This document shows positions 1 through 5,721 of a DNA stretch of 6,544 nt, piece after piece (the stretch's first letter is position 1; every line of letters begins with the position of its first letter). The notes under the pieces are model-generated. The model ran no database searches. It was not told the DNA's origin and saw only the letters and a program-made list of their open reading frames with translations. The stretch is from Acidimicrobiaceae bacterium (GTDB lineage: Bacteria > Actinomycetota > Acidimicrobiia > Acidimicrobiales > Salinilacustritrichaceae), in the NCBI GenBank assembly GCA_003476595.1, contig DMTU01000085.1, positions 623 to 7,166 of the forward strand. The letters run 5' to 3'. A program made the translations under genes and the position numbers.

Positions 1-722
1 TAGCGGAGGCGAGCGGAGTCGTCGTCGATCGCCTGCTGCACGACCTCGGCGACCTCCGACGGGCGCACGTTGGCCTCGATGCCGGTGGCGTAGAAGGCGA
101 ACATGCGCCGGTAGGCGTCGGCGTAGGGAGAGTCGGGGTGGAGCTCCTGGTGCTTCGCGAGCAGGGCGGTGCGGGTGACGCCGGGTTCGATCACCTTCAC
201 CCGGATGCCGAAGGGCGCCAGCTCCTGGGCCATGTTCTCGCTGAGGCACTCGAGCGCCCACTTGGACGACGCGTACACCGCCTGGGCGATCGCGGCGAGG
301 CGGCCGGCGACGGAGGAGACGTTCACGATCGTGCCGCCGCCCTGCGCACGCATCCCGGGCAGCACGGCCTGGGTGCAGCGCACGACACCCCAGTAGTTGA
401 CGTCGAACACCTGCTTGCCGTCGGCGATGTCGATCTCCTCGACGGCCTTGTTGTACCCGAGCCCGGCATTGTTCACGAGGACGTCGATGCGACCCTCGGC
501 GTCGAGCACGGACTGGATGCCCGCGCGCACCGACTCGTCGTCGGACACGTCGAGCTCGAGGGGATGCACGGTGGCGCCGGCGGCCGTGGCCTCGTCCTGG
601 AGCTTGCCGCCCTTGCCGAGGTCGCGCATCGCCCCGTGGACGGTGTGGCCGGCAGCGGCGAGGTGGACGGCGGTGGCCCGGCCGATGCCGGAGTTCGCAC
701 CTGTGACGACGATGACGGCCAT
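1..722 (-). CDS. SDR-family oxidoreductase (classical short-chain dehydrogenase), C-terminus cut by window edge
   Basis: This is an NAD(P)-dependent short-chain dehydrogenase/reductase with a Rossmann fold, probably cytosolic. The 240 visible residues carry every classical SDR hallmark. The cofactor-binding TGANSGIG sits at residues 7-14, a D59-V60 pair follows beta-3, and NNAG is at 84-87. The catalytic set is S137 (in NVSSVAG), Y150 and K154 (YASSK), with the usual 13-residue Ser-Tyr spacing. EPG follows at 179-181. The visible end, rich in D and R (about 232-240), resembles the last part of 270-290-residue SDRs, so roughly 30-50 residues are probably missing. The ATG at 722 is chosen because the glycine motif follows at the normal distance; no Shine-Dalgarno precedes it. 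Substrate cannot be told from the sequence. The gene lies downstream of the propeller gene on the same strand, but a strong hairpin between them argues against a shared transcript. Confidence 0.93.
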   Translation of the reverse strand, partial: MAVIVVTGANSGIGRATAVHLAAAGHTVHGAMRDLGKGGKLQDEATAAGATVHPLELDVSDDESVRAGIQSVLDAEGRIDVLVNNAGLGYNKAVEEIDIADGKQVFDVNYWGVVRCTQAVLPGMRAQGGGTIVNVSSVAGRLAAIAQAVYASSKWALECLSENMAQELAPFGIRVKVIEPGVTRTALLAKHQELHPDSPYADAYRRMFAFYATGIEANVRPSEVAEVVQQAIDDDSARLR

Positions 723-729
723 GGCGCCG

Positions 730-735
730 AGTCTG
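730..735 (-). promoter_or_regulatory. Weak -10-like hexamer CAGACT before the SDR gene
   Basis: On the minus strand CAGACT lies 7 nt before the ATG at 722. It keeps the A at position 2 and T at position 6 of the actinobacterial TANNNT -10 element but has C first. The spacing would give a leaderless mRNA, which fits the missing Shine-Dalgarno. No -35 element is visible, and a match this loose is common by chance. Confidence 0.25.
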
Positions 736-746
736 GCACCGGGCCA

Positions 747-780
747 GGGGGTGCGCTGCCCCTGACAGCAGCGCACCCCC
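747..780 (-). terminator. Tail-less hairpin terminator after the propeller gene
   Basis: Positions 747-759 and 768-780 form a perfect 13-bp GC-rich stem with an 8-nt loop (760-767). On the minus strand it starts 9 nt after the stop codon of the propeller gene (stop at 789-791) and ends about 12 nt before the SDR -10-like hexamer. No T-tract follows on either strand. GC-rich hairpins without a U-tail are often proposed as terminators in Actinomycetota. A transcript-stabilising 3' structure is the alternative. Confidence 0.6.
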
Positions 781-788
781 GGGTCGGA

Positions 789-2429
789 TCAGCGGGCCGT
801 GCCCGGCCCCTCGAACTCGTAGATCGTCGTCGACCCGCTCACCTCGTTGCCGACGACCAGCAGCGGCTTGCCGTTCGGGCTGTCGTCGGCCGGGATGAAG
901 GTGAGCCCCTCCGGGCCGAGATCACCGGCTTCGGGAGTATCGGCGTCCTGGCCGAAGTCACGGTTGTTGACGTACGTGACGAAGAAGGGGTTCTTCGGCG
1001 AGGTGATGTCGTAGACCATCACGCCGCCGACCCGCTCGAGACCGATGAACGCGTACGTCTTGCCGTATGCCATGCCGATCTCGACGCCCTCCGGCTCCGG
1101 ACCCTTGTTGTCGCTCCGGCTCTCGAAGGACCCGTTCTCGTCGTTGTTCGAGTTGAAGTCCTCGGGCAGCAGCGCCGCCGTGATCTGCTCGAACTGGTCA
1201 CCGCTGTCGAACACCAGCTCCCCGGCCGAGTCCCAGATGGAGAACGACCGCCCGCCGAAGCTGTACAGCTCGTCGACGGGACCAGGTTCGCCGTAGTACG
1301 AGGTCGTGACGGCGAGCCGCCCGAGGTTCTCGTCAGCGTCGATGTCGTCGTCGAACCCGTCGAGCACGTAGCCGAAGTCATCTTCGAGGTCCTTCACCCG
1401 GGATTCCTCGACGTAGCAGTCGTACTCGCGCGCGTCGCCCTCGTTGGCCGACACGATGTAGGTCTTGTTGCCGTGCTCGTAGGCGTCGATGGCGTCGGGC
1501 AGGTACATGCCGTTGACCGGCCAGGTGGCGATGTTGATGGTCGAGTCGCCCCTCGGATCGCGATCCGAGGCGTCGAGGCCGTTGCCCGGCAGCGAGTGGT
1601 CCTTGAGACCGAGCGCAGCGATGTCGGTCACCGTGGCGGTCGCGAGGTCGACGATCGCGAGCGCGTTGTTCTCCTGCAGCGAGACCCAGGCCGTCGTCGA
1701 GTCCGCGTCGATCGCCACGTACTCCGGCTCGAGGTCCTCGGACACGCTGGCGCCCGGGCCGAAGATCCGGAGGCCCGCGGCGCGCAGCGCATCAGCCTGA
1801 CCATCGAATGCATGGAAGTCCGCGGTCGCCACCGTCAGATTGTCGAGATCGATGATGCTGACCGAGCCTTCGGGGTCGACGTCACCGTCGCAGTAGCCGC
1901 TCGGCTCCCCCTCGTTGGCGACGACGATCCGGGTGCCATCCGGAGTGAAGGTGAGCATGTCGGGAAGGGCCCCGACCTCGAGCGGGGCCCCGACGGGCAG
2001 GAAGGTCTCAGCGTCGAAGAGCTCCACCGAACCGGGCGCGTGCTTGTCCGGGGCCTGCACCGCAGCAGCGACGAGGCCGTCACCAACGGCGACGCTGTTG
2101 ATCTCCGCCCCGTCGTCGGCGAGGTCGGCGGTGATCGTGCCGACCTCCCGGGGAAGCACCGGATCCGAGATGTCGAGCACGTCGATCCGGCCCGCTTGGG
2201 CGTTCACCACGAAGAGCCGCTGGGTCCCGGCGTCGTAGGCGACGATCTCCGCCGCGCTGGTGTCGAACTCGCTCTCGGGTCCGATGTACGTGCCGATCGG
2301 CTCGAGGGAGACGCGCGCCGAGCCGGGCTTGGCACCGGCGGGGAGACCGGTGGCGACCAGCGCCATACCGAGGGTGGCGGCGGCGATGACTGGCAGCCCG
2401 CGCCGGAGCTTTCGTGGTTGTGGGGTCAT
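789..2429 (-). CDS. Secreted choice-of-anchor I family beta-propeller protein
   Basis: The protein has 546 residues, within the usual size of this family, and is predicted to be exported. An N-terminal signal has basic residues at 6-10 (RKLRR), a hydrophobic core at about 12-30 and an AGA cleavage site at 31-33. An arginine pair is present, but a full Tat motif is not. The body is WD40/YVTN-like: LPDMLTFTPDG with ANEGEP at 155-176, PEYVAID at 235-241, SANEGDAREYD at 327-337, GPEPEGVEIG at 443-452, and a conserved C-terminal block at 504-540 (LGPEGLTFIP, then VVGNEVSGSTTIYEFE). Acidic stretches such as 347-367 could bind calcium. Only two cysteines remain in the mature part, C180 and C338, and could form a disulfide. 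The chain ends six residues after the conserved block, with no LPXTG motif or terminal membrane helix, so it is probably released or loosely held at the surface. Molecular function is unknown; members are often annotated as alkaline phosphatase-like or mesenchyme-specific glycoprotein-like. The start is supported by the signal peptide. Confidence 0.92.
   Translation of the reverse strand: MTPQPRKLRRGLPVIAAATLGMALVATGLPAGAKPGSARVSLEPIGTYIGPESEFDTSAAEIVAYDAGTQRLFVVNAQAGRIDVLDISDPVLPREVGTITADLADDGAEINSVAVGDGLVAAAVQAPDKHAPGSVELFDAETFLPVGAPLEVGALPDMLTFTPDGTRIVVANEGEPSGYCDGDVDPEGSVSIIDLDNLTVATADFHAFDGQADALRAAGLRIFGPGASVSEDLEPEYVAIDADSTTAWVSLQENNALAIVDLATATVTDIAALGLKDHSLPGNGLDASDRDPRGDSTINIATWPVNGMYLPDAIDAYEHGNKTYIVSANEGDAREYDCYVEESRVKDLEDDFGYVLDGFDDDIDADENLGRLAVTTSYYGEPGPVDELYSFGGRSFSIWDSAGELVFDSGDQFEQITAALLPEDFNSNNDENGSFESRSDNKGPEPEGVEIGMAYGKTYAFIGLERVGGVMVYDITSPKNPFFVTYVNNRDFGQDADTPEAGDLGPEGLTFIPADDSPNGKPLLVVGNEVSGSTTIYEFEGPGTAR
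1551..1570. repeat. Perfect 20-nt palindrome inside the propeller gene
   Basis: CCTCGGATCG is followed directly by its reverse complement CGATCCGAGG, giving a 20-nt palindrome with no spacer; symmetry stops at the next base pair (C1550/C1571). It encodes part of residues 286-293 of the propeller protein (around DRDPRG). A site this long is expected well below once in a window of this size, though GC bias raises the odds. It could be a protein-binding or restriction-type site, an mRNA hairpin, or coincidence. Confidence 0.6.
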
Positions 2430-2437
2430 GCGGCCGG

Positions 2438-2443
2438 AACGTA
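2438..2443 (-). promoter_or_regulatory. Putative leaderless -10 element (TACGTT) of the propeller gene
   Basis: On the minus strand TACGTT matches TANNNT and ends 8 nt before the ATG at 2429, so transcription would begin at or within about 2 nt of the start codon. There is no Shine-Dalgarno just upstream of the ATG; the nearest GGAG-like run is about 27 nt away. No -35 element stands at 16-18 nt, as is common for actinobacterial promoters that rely on the -10. Confidence 0.42.
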
Positions 2444-2564
2444 GGAACCGATGCTGAACTCCAGGCGAGCACGGCGTGTCTGCAAGACGACGGTCCGGCG
2501 GACAACCGGCGAGCCGGGACCAGCAGAGGCATCGACCGATCGGCCACGACCGAGGGTGGCCACC

Positions 2565-2570
2565 TAGCCT
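2565..2570 (+). promoter_or_regulatory. Putative leaderless -10 element (TAGCCT) of the 72-residue protein gene
   Basis: TAGCCT matches TANNNT and ends exactly 7 nt before the GTG at 2578, placing the expected transcription start on or next to the start codon. The 10-nt palindrome GGTGGCCACC (2555-2564) abuts the hexamer on its upstream side, and a GGCCAC/GTGGCC inverted pair (2542-2547 and 2556-2561) overlaps it. These could form an operator, but short GC palindromes are frequent in this DNA. Confidence 0.48.
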
Positions 2571-2577
2571 CCCGATC

Positions 2578-2796
2578 GTGCTGGAGGACGGGACCTACGA
2601 CGCCCTGGTGTTCGACGCCGAGGAGGCCGAGGGCGGCGGCGTGGCGGTCGAGCTCACGATCCTCGCTGGCCAGCACAAGGGCGCCGTCGTCTCGGTCGTG
2701 TCCCCCGACTGGAGCGGCGACGCGCTCGACCTGCTCGGCATCCCGGCCACCCTCGTCGTCACCGACGGCCGACCCCAGGTCACCTTCGAACCCTGA
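2578..2796 (+). CDS. Small 72-residue hypothetical protein, beta-rich
   Basis: I do not recognise a named family. The product is acidic and about 72 residues long, has no cysteine, signal peptide or membrane segment, and reads as a compact chain of beta strands: a GTYDALVFDAEE start (5-16), a GGGVAVELTILAG strand pair (19-31), HKGAVVSVV (33-41), a short helix-like segment GDALDLLGI (47-55) and a closing hairpin ATLVVTDGRPQVTF (57-70). The pattern G-x-Y followed by ELTILAGxHKG recalls small OB-fold-like barrels, which is only an analogy. The GTG at 2578 is preferred over an in-frame GTG at 2476 because residues coded before 2578 are low-complexity and a TANNNT hexamer sits 7 nt upstream. Third-position GC is strong throughout, which supports real coding. 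The gene diverges from the propeller gene and converges on the HIT gene. Confidence 0.72.
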   Translation: MLEDGTYDALVFDAEEAEGGGVAVELTILAGQHKGAVVSVVSPDWSGDALDLLGIPATLVVTDGRPQVTFEP

Positions 2797-2806
2797 CCGA
2801 GGTCGC

Positions 2807-2853
2807 GAATCTCGTTCCTCGGTGACAGCAGGTGTCACGGAGGAACGAGATTC
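2807..2853. terminator. Two-part hairpin between convergent genes, likely bidirectional terminator
   Basis: Positions 2807-2820 and 2840-2853 pair as a perfect 14-bp stem. After one G/G mismatch (2821/2839), 2822-2827 and 2833-2838 add an inner 6-bp stem (GTGACA/TGTCAC) closing a 5-nt loop. The whole 47-nt element fits between the stop of the 72-residue gene (2796) and the stop of the HIT gene (2854-2856), which it abuts directly. It works equally on both strands and has no T-tract. Its outer arm (GAATCTCGTTCCTC) is less GC-rich than its surroundings, which suggests a dedicated, possibly repeated, element. Confidence 0.65.
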
Positions 2854-3270
2854 TCAGATGGAGAGGGCGTCCCGGAGGCGGCCAGCGACGTCGGCGGCGT
2901 GCTCGTCGGAGTCGTAGCCGGTGCGGGGCCAGAAGAAGCCCCGGAGCCCGTCGCCCTTGGTCCGGGGCACCACGTGCACGTGCAGGTGGGGGACGCTCTG
3001 GCTGACCGTGTTGTTCATCGCCACGAAGCTGCCCTGCGCACCGAGCACGTCGACCACGGCGGCTGCCAAGCGCTGGGCCCGCTCGAACAGCGGCCCGACC
3101 AGCGCGGCCGGCAGGTCGGGCAGGACCTCGACGTGGTCGCGGGGCACGAGCAGGACGTGGCCGGGGAAGAGCGGCCGGATGTCGAGGAAGCCCACGGCCA
3201 CCTCGTCGTCCAGCACGACGTGCGCCGGCGCGTCACCGGCGACGATGCGACAGAACGTGCACGCGGCCAT
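2854..3270 (-). CDS. HIT-family (histidine triad) nucleotide-binding protein
   Basis: A 138-residue cytosolic histidine-triad protein, predicted to hydrolyse or transfer nucleotide phosphoramidates or related nucleotide conjugates. The signature HLHVHVV is at 95-101 with triad histidines H95, H97 and H99, preceded by the conserved P94 and followed by VPR. An N-terminal C4-x2-C7 pair together with H46 and H95 matches the zinc site of many bacterial HIT proteins. Blocks FLDIRPLFPGHVLLVPRDH (28-46) and MNNTVSQSVP (85-94) are family-typical. The ending has GFFWPR at 111-116. The ATG at 3270 puts the CxxC at the usual place, and AGGA (3278-3281) lies 7 nt upstream as a ribosome binding site. A 14-nt perfect palindrome (3263-3276) is centred on this start codon. 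The gene is divergent from the DUF72 gene with 39 nt between starts. Exact substrate is not determinable. Confidence 0.95.
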   Translation of the reverse strand: MAACTFCRIVAGDAPAHVVLDDEVAVGFLDIRPLFPGHVLLVPRDHVEVLPDLPAALVGPLFERAQRLAAAVVDVLGAQGSFVAMNNTVSQSVPHLHVHVVPRTKGDGLRGFFWPRTGYDSDEHAADVAGRLRDALSI

Positions 3271-3309
3271 GGCCGCATCCTGCCCGCTGGCGACGGGTAC
3301 GGGGAGCAC

Positions 3310-4062
3310 GTGGCACAGGCACGCATCGGCTGCTCGGGGTGGTCCTACAAGGACTGGCGCGGGCCGGTGTACCCGGAGAAGGCCCCGGCCCGGACCTGGT
3401 TCGCCCACTACGCCGAGCGCTTCGACACCGTCGAGCTGAACAACACCTTCTACCGCCTGCCCACGCCGGAGAAGGTCGACGGCTGGCGCGAGCAGGCCCC
3501 ACCCGGGTTCACCTACGCGGCCAAGGTCGGCCAGTTCTGCACGCACCGCAAGAAGCTGAAGGACCCCGAGATCTGGCTGCCGCGCCACCTCGACCGCATC
3601 CGTCGCCTCGGCGACCACCTCGGCCCCAACCTGTTCCAGCTGCCGCCGAGCTGGCGCCGCGACGTACCGCGCCTCGACGCGGTCCTGGAGCTGCTCCCCG
3701 ATGACATCCGCTGGGCCGTCGAGCTGCGCGACCCGAGCTGGGTCCACGACGACACCTTCGACGCCCTCGCCCGCCACGGCGTAGCCCTGTGCCTGCACGA
3801 CCTGATCGCCGACCACCCGCCGGTCCTCACGACGGACTGGACCTACGTCCGCTACCACGGGCCCGACGCGCTGCACCGCCCCTACGACGGGCGCTACGGC
3901 GGCCAGCGCATGGCCCGGGACGCCGAGCGGTTCGCGGCCTGGCTCGACGACGGCATCGACGTCTACGCGTACTTCAACAACGACTGGCACGGGTACGCCG
4001 TGGTCGACGCGCTCGACCTGCGATCGCACGTCGAGGGCACCCGCGCGATGAACGGCGTGTGA
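3310..4062 (+). CDS. DUF72 family protein (YecE-like TIM barrel)
   Basis: A 250-residue cytosolic protein of the DUF72 family, which adopts a TIM-barrel fold and has no settled biochemical role. Length is typical (about 240-290). Diagnostic blocks occur in order: IGCSGWSYKDWRGPVYP (6-22), VELNNTFYRLP (41-51), FTYAAKVGQFCTHRKKL (67-83), NLFQLPPSW (107-115), WAVELRDPSW (135-144), YVRYHG (179-184) and YAYFNND (219-225). The acidic and aromatic residues of these blocks line the presumed active-site end of the barrel. The start is a GTG at 3310: it sits 5 codons before the first conserved block and follows GGGGAG (3301-3306), although that spacing of 3 nt is short. The promoter must overlap the 39-nt gap or the start of the HIT gene. 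The PIN-PhoH gene follows on the same strand after 137 nt, with no strong terminator between them, so read-through is possible. Confidence 0.93.
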   Translation: MAQARIGCSGWSYKDWRGPVYPEKAPARTWFAHYAERFDTVELNNTFYRLPTPEKVDGWREQAPPGFTYAAKVGQFCTHRKKLKDPEIWLPRHLDRIRRLGDHLGPNLFQLPPSWRRDVPRLDAVLELLPDDIRWAVELRDPSWVHDDTFDALARHGVALCLHDLIADHPPVLTTDWTYVRYHGPDALHRPYDGRYGGQRMARDAERFAAWLDDGIDVYAYFNNDWHGYAVVDALDLRSHVEGTRAMNGV

Positions 4063-4146
4063 ACGACGCCACACCATCCGCGCCTGGGCTCGCACGCAGG
4101 ACCATGATCGACAGCAGTGTTCGTCCGTTCCTTGGCACGACGACCC

Positions 4147-4161
4147 GGCCGATCCTCGGCC
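4147..4161 (+). other. Small hairpin in the leader of the PIN-PhoH gene
   Basis: GGCCGA (4147-4152) and TCGGCC (4156-4161) form a 6-bp stem with a 3-nt loop, 28 nt ahead of the Shine-Dalgarno of the downstream gene. The 137-nt spacer between DUF72 and PIN-PhoH contains no clear TANNNT promoter. The hairpin is short, and its regulatory meaning is unproven. Confidence 0.3.
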
Positions 4162-4189
4162 CCGGCGATCAGCCGTGCCCTGCGCCCTC

Positions 4190-4195
4190 AGGAGG
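4190..4195 (+). promoter_or_regulatory. Strong ribosome binding site AGGAGG of the PIN-PhoH gene
   Basis: AGGAGG is a full Shine-Dalgarno core, placed 4 nt before the ATG at 4200. It fixes the start of the PIN-PhoH gene, whose frame stays open far upstream. It is the strongest ribosome binding site in the window and contrasts with the apparently leaderless starts at 2429, 2578 and 6128. Confidence 0.85.
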
Positions 4196-4199
4196 CAGC

Positions 4200-5606
4200 A
4201 TGACCCCGGACCCCGCACTCGTCATCGACGCGCCCGAGGAGCCGATGCTCCCCGACCTCGACGAGACCACCCGCACCCAGGTCGTGCTCGACACGTCGGC
4301 CCTCGTCGCTGACCCGGAGGGGGTGCTGCTCGGCTACCCGGATTGCGACCTCGTCGTGCCGCTGACGGTCATCGAGGAGCTCGACGGCCTCAAGAAGCGA
4401 CTCGACTCGGTGGGCATGTCGGCACGCGACGTGCTGCGCCGCATCGAGCGGATCCGCGTGGACGGCGGCGGCGATCTCGAGACGCCCCAGCCGCTGCCCG
4501 GCGGCGCCACGCTGCGCGTCGCGCTCAACGGCGTGCAGGTGGGGCTGCTGCGCGAGCACGGCCTCGACCCGGACAAGCCCGACAACCGCATCATCGGCAC
4601 CGCCCTCGGCCAGCACTACGACGCCGGCCGGTCGGTGCGCCTCGTCTCCAACGACACCGGCATGCGGGTGAAGGCGGCCACCTTCGGCCTCGACTCCTGC
4701 GAGCACGACCCCCTCGACAGCGCCCGCCAGGGCGACGGCGAGAACGGGTGGCGCGAGCTCCAGGTGGAGCCGGCGGTGGTGGACTCGATCTACGCCGGCG
4801 ACCTCGACGGCCCCGGCACCGATGACGTCCTCGCCGCGCTGCGGGTCAACGAGTTCGGCGTGCTCCACGCCGGCAGCCAGTCGGCGCTGGTCCGTCGCCA
4901 CGCCCACGGCCTGGAGCTGGTGGCCAACGACCACCACGCCTGGGACCTGCGCCCCCGCAACAAGGAGCAGCGCTTCGCCCTCGACCTGCTGCTCGACGAC
5001 GACGTCAAGGTCGTCGCCCTCGACGGCCCGGCCGGCACCGGCAAGACGCTCACCGCCGTCGCCGCCGCCCTGCAGCAGGTCGTGGAGGAGCGTCGCTACT
5101 CCCGGATCTGCGTGTACCGACCGGTCGTCCCCGTGGGCAAGGCCGACGTCGGCTACCTGCCGGGCACGCTCGACGAGAAGCTCGACCCGTGGATGGCGGC
5201 CATCACCGACGCGGTCTACGCCCTCACCGGCCCGGACCACACCGGACGCCGCCAGCGCGAGGACGCCGCCGAGGTGCTCGACGAGATCCGGGCCCGGGGC
5301 CAGCTCACCATGGAGTCGGTCACCCACCTCCGGGGCCGCACCCTGCACTCGAGCTTCGTCATCATCGACGAGTCCATGAACCTGTCACCCCAGGTCGGCA
5401 AGACGATCCTCACGCGGATCGCGGCCGACTCGAAGGTGGTCTTCACCGGCGACACCAGCCAGATCGACGCCGCCTTCCTGTCCGAGCAGACCAACGCGCT
5501 GACCGCGCTGGTCACCGCGTTCGCCGGCCAGGACTGCTTCGGCCACGTCCGCCTCCTCCGGGGCGAGCGCTCCCCCCTGGCCGAGCTGGCCGCCCGCCTG
5601 CTCTAG
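4200..5606 (+). CDS. phoH2: PIN-PhoH fusion protein (PhoH2-type RNase/ATPase)
   Basis: A 468-residue cytosolic protein joining an N-terminal PIN ribonuclease domain (about 25-165) to a C-terminal PhoH ATPase domain (about 240-468). Mycobacterial PhoH2, with the same layout and similar size, is reported as an ATP-dependent RNA-unwinding ribonuclease. The PIN acidic set is present: D31 in VVLDTSAL, E60 in TVIEELDGLKK, D128 in KPDNRIIGTAL, D152 in LVSNDTGMRVKA. The PhoH part has Walker A GPAGTGKT (276-283), RPVVPVGKADVGYLPG (317-332), the LRGRTL block (387-392 region), Walker B with D390-E391, and TGDTSQID (426-433). The usual DEAQN after Walker B reads DESMN here. A linker at about 166-240 separates the domains. 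The start is fixed by AGGAGG upstream. Unlike PhoH2 operons with a small upstream partner gene, no antitoxin-like ORF precedes it; DUF72 does. Confidence 0.95.
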   Translation: MTPDPALVIDAPEEPMLPDLDETTRTQVVLDTSALVADPEGVLLGYPDCDLVVPLTVIEELDGLKKRLDSVGMSARDVLRRIERIRVDGGGDLETPQPLPGGATLRVALNGVQVGLLREHGLDPDKPDNRIIGTALGQHYDAGRSVRLVSNDTGMRVKAATFGLDSCEHDPLDSARQGDGENGWRELQVEPAVVDSIYAGDLDGPGTDDVLAALRVNEFGVLHAGSQSALVRRHAHGLELVANDHHAWDLRPRNKEQRFALDLLLDDDVKVVALDGPAGTGKTLTAVAAALQQVVEERRYSRICVYRPVVPVGKADVGYLPGTLDEKLDPWMAAITDAVYALTGPDHTGRRQREDAAEVLDEIRARGQLTMESVTHLRGRTLHSSFVIIDESMNLSPQVGKTILTRIAADSKVVFTGDTSQIDAAFLSEQTNALTALVTAFAGQDCFGHVRLLRGERSPLAELAARLL

Positions 5607-5611
5607 GCAAA

Positions 5612-5628
5612 TGCCGCATCTGCCGCAT
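5612..5628 (+). repeat. Short direct repeat TGCCGCAT x2 after the PIN-PhoH stop
   Basis: TGCCGCAT occurs at 5612-5619 and again at 5621-5628, a 9-nt period, beginning 5 nt after the PIN-PhoH stop codon. It does not form a hairpin, so it is not an evident terminator. It could be two half-sites of a binding motif for the spacer before the WhiB-like gene, or chance. Confidence 0.35.
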
Positions 5629-5664
5629 TCTCCTCACCCTCTGTACCAGCGGAAACACCGGCAG

Positions 5665-5670
5665 TAGTTT
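5665..5670 (+). promoter_or_regulatory. Putative -10 element (TAGTTT) of the WhiB-like gene
   Basis: TAGTTT is the clearest TANNNT match in the 164-nt spacer before the WhiB-like gene. It would start transcription near 5677, inside the palindrome 5672-5687, leaving a leader of about 94 nt before the GTG. No canonical -35 lies 16-18 nt upstream. Confidence 0.35.
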
Positions 5671-5671
5671 G

Positions 5672-5687
5672 GTGGTCGTTCGACCAC
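5672..5687. promoter_or_regulatory. Operator-like palindrome 1 upstream of the WhiB-like gene
   Basis: GTGGTCG-TT-CGACCAC is a perfect 7-bp inverted repeat with a 2-nt spacer, placed just after the TAGTTT hexamer, over the predicted transcription start. That is a classic position for a repressor site. A CTGTAC/GTACAG inverted pair (5641-5646, 5693-5698) brackets it. The binding protein is unknown. Confidence 0.5.
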
Positions 5688-5707
5688 GCGCAGTACAGCC
5701 CACTGCC

Positions 5708-5721
5708 GTGGTCGGACGACC
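5708..5721. promoter_or_regulatory. Operator-like palindrome 2, related to palindrome 1
   Basis: GTGGTCG (5708-5714) recurs, followed by GA and then CGACC (5717-5721), so the inner 5 bp of each arm are symmetric and the outer two are lost on the right. It begins 36 bp after palindrome 1 and shares the same half-site, also with a 2-nt spacer. Together they give four copies of the half-site in 50 bp, which suggests cooperative binding of a dimeric regulator. Confidence 0.42.

Noticed and set aside
138..2444. A 768-codon plus-strand open frame opposite the propeller and SDR genes
   Set aside because: Its translation is rich in V, D, R, G and H with no motifs, typical of the antisense of high-GC coding DNA; the minus strand carries clear SDR and propeller motifs.
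2476..2577. Longer GTG start for the 72-residue protein
   Set aside because: The extra 34 residues are basic and low-complexity, and the leaderless-type promoter at 2565-2570 lies inside them.
3789..4199. Upstream extension of the PIN-PhoH frame into DUF72
   Set aside because: Arg/Pro/Ala-rich out-of-frame translation; AGGAGG 4 nt before ATG 4200 and the PIN domain position fix the start.
3271..4218. Upstream minus-strand extension of the HIT frame across the DUF72 gene
   Set aside because: The extension is low-complexity antisense of DUF72; HIT homologues begin near the CxxC, and AGGA stands 7 nt before ATG 3270.
5651..5680. GGAAAC...GTT as an ECF sigma-factor promoter before the WhiB-like gene
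   Set aside because: Spacing between GGAA and GTT (23 nt) is outside the usual 16-20 nt, so the TANNNT hexamer is preferred.
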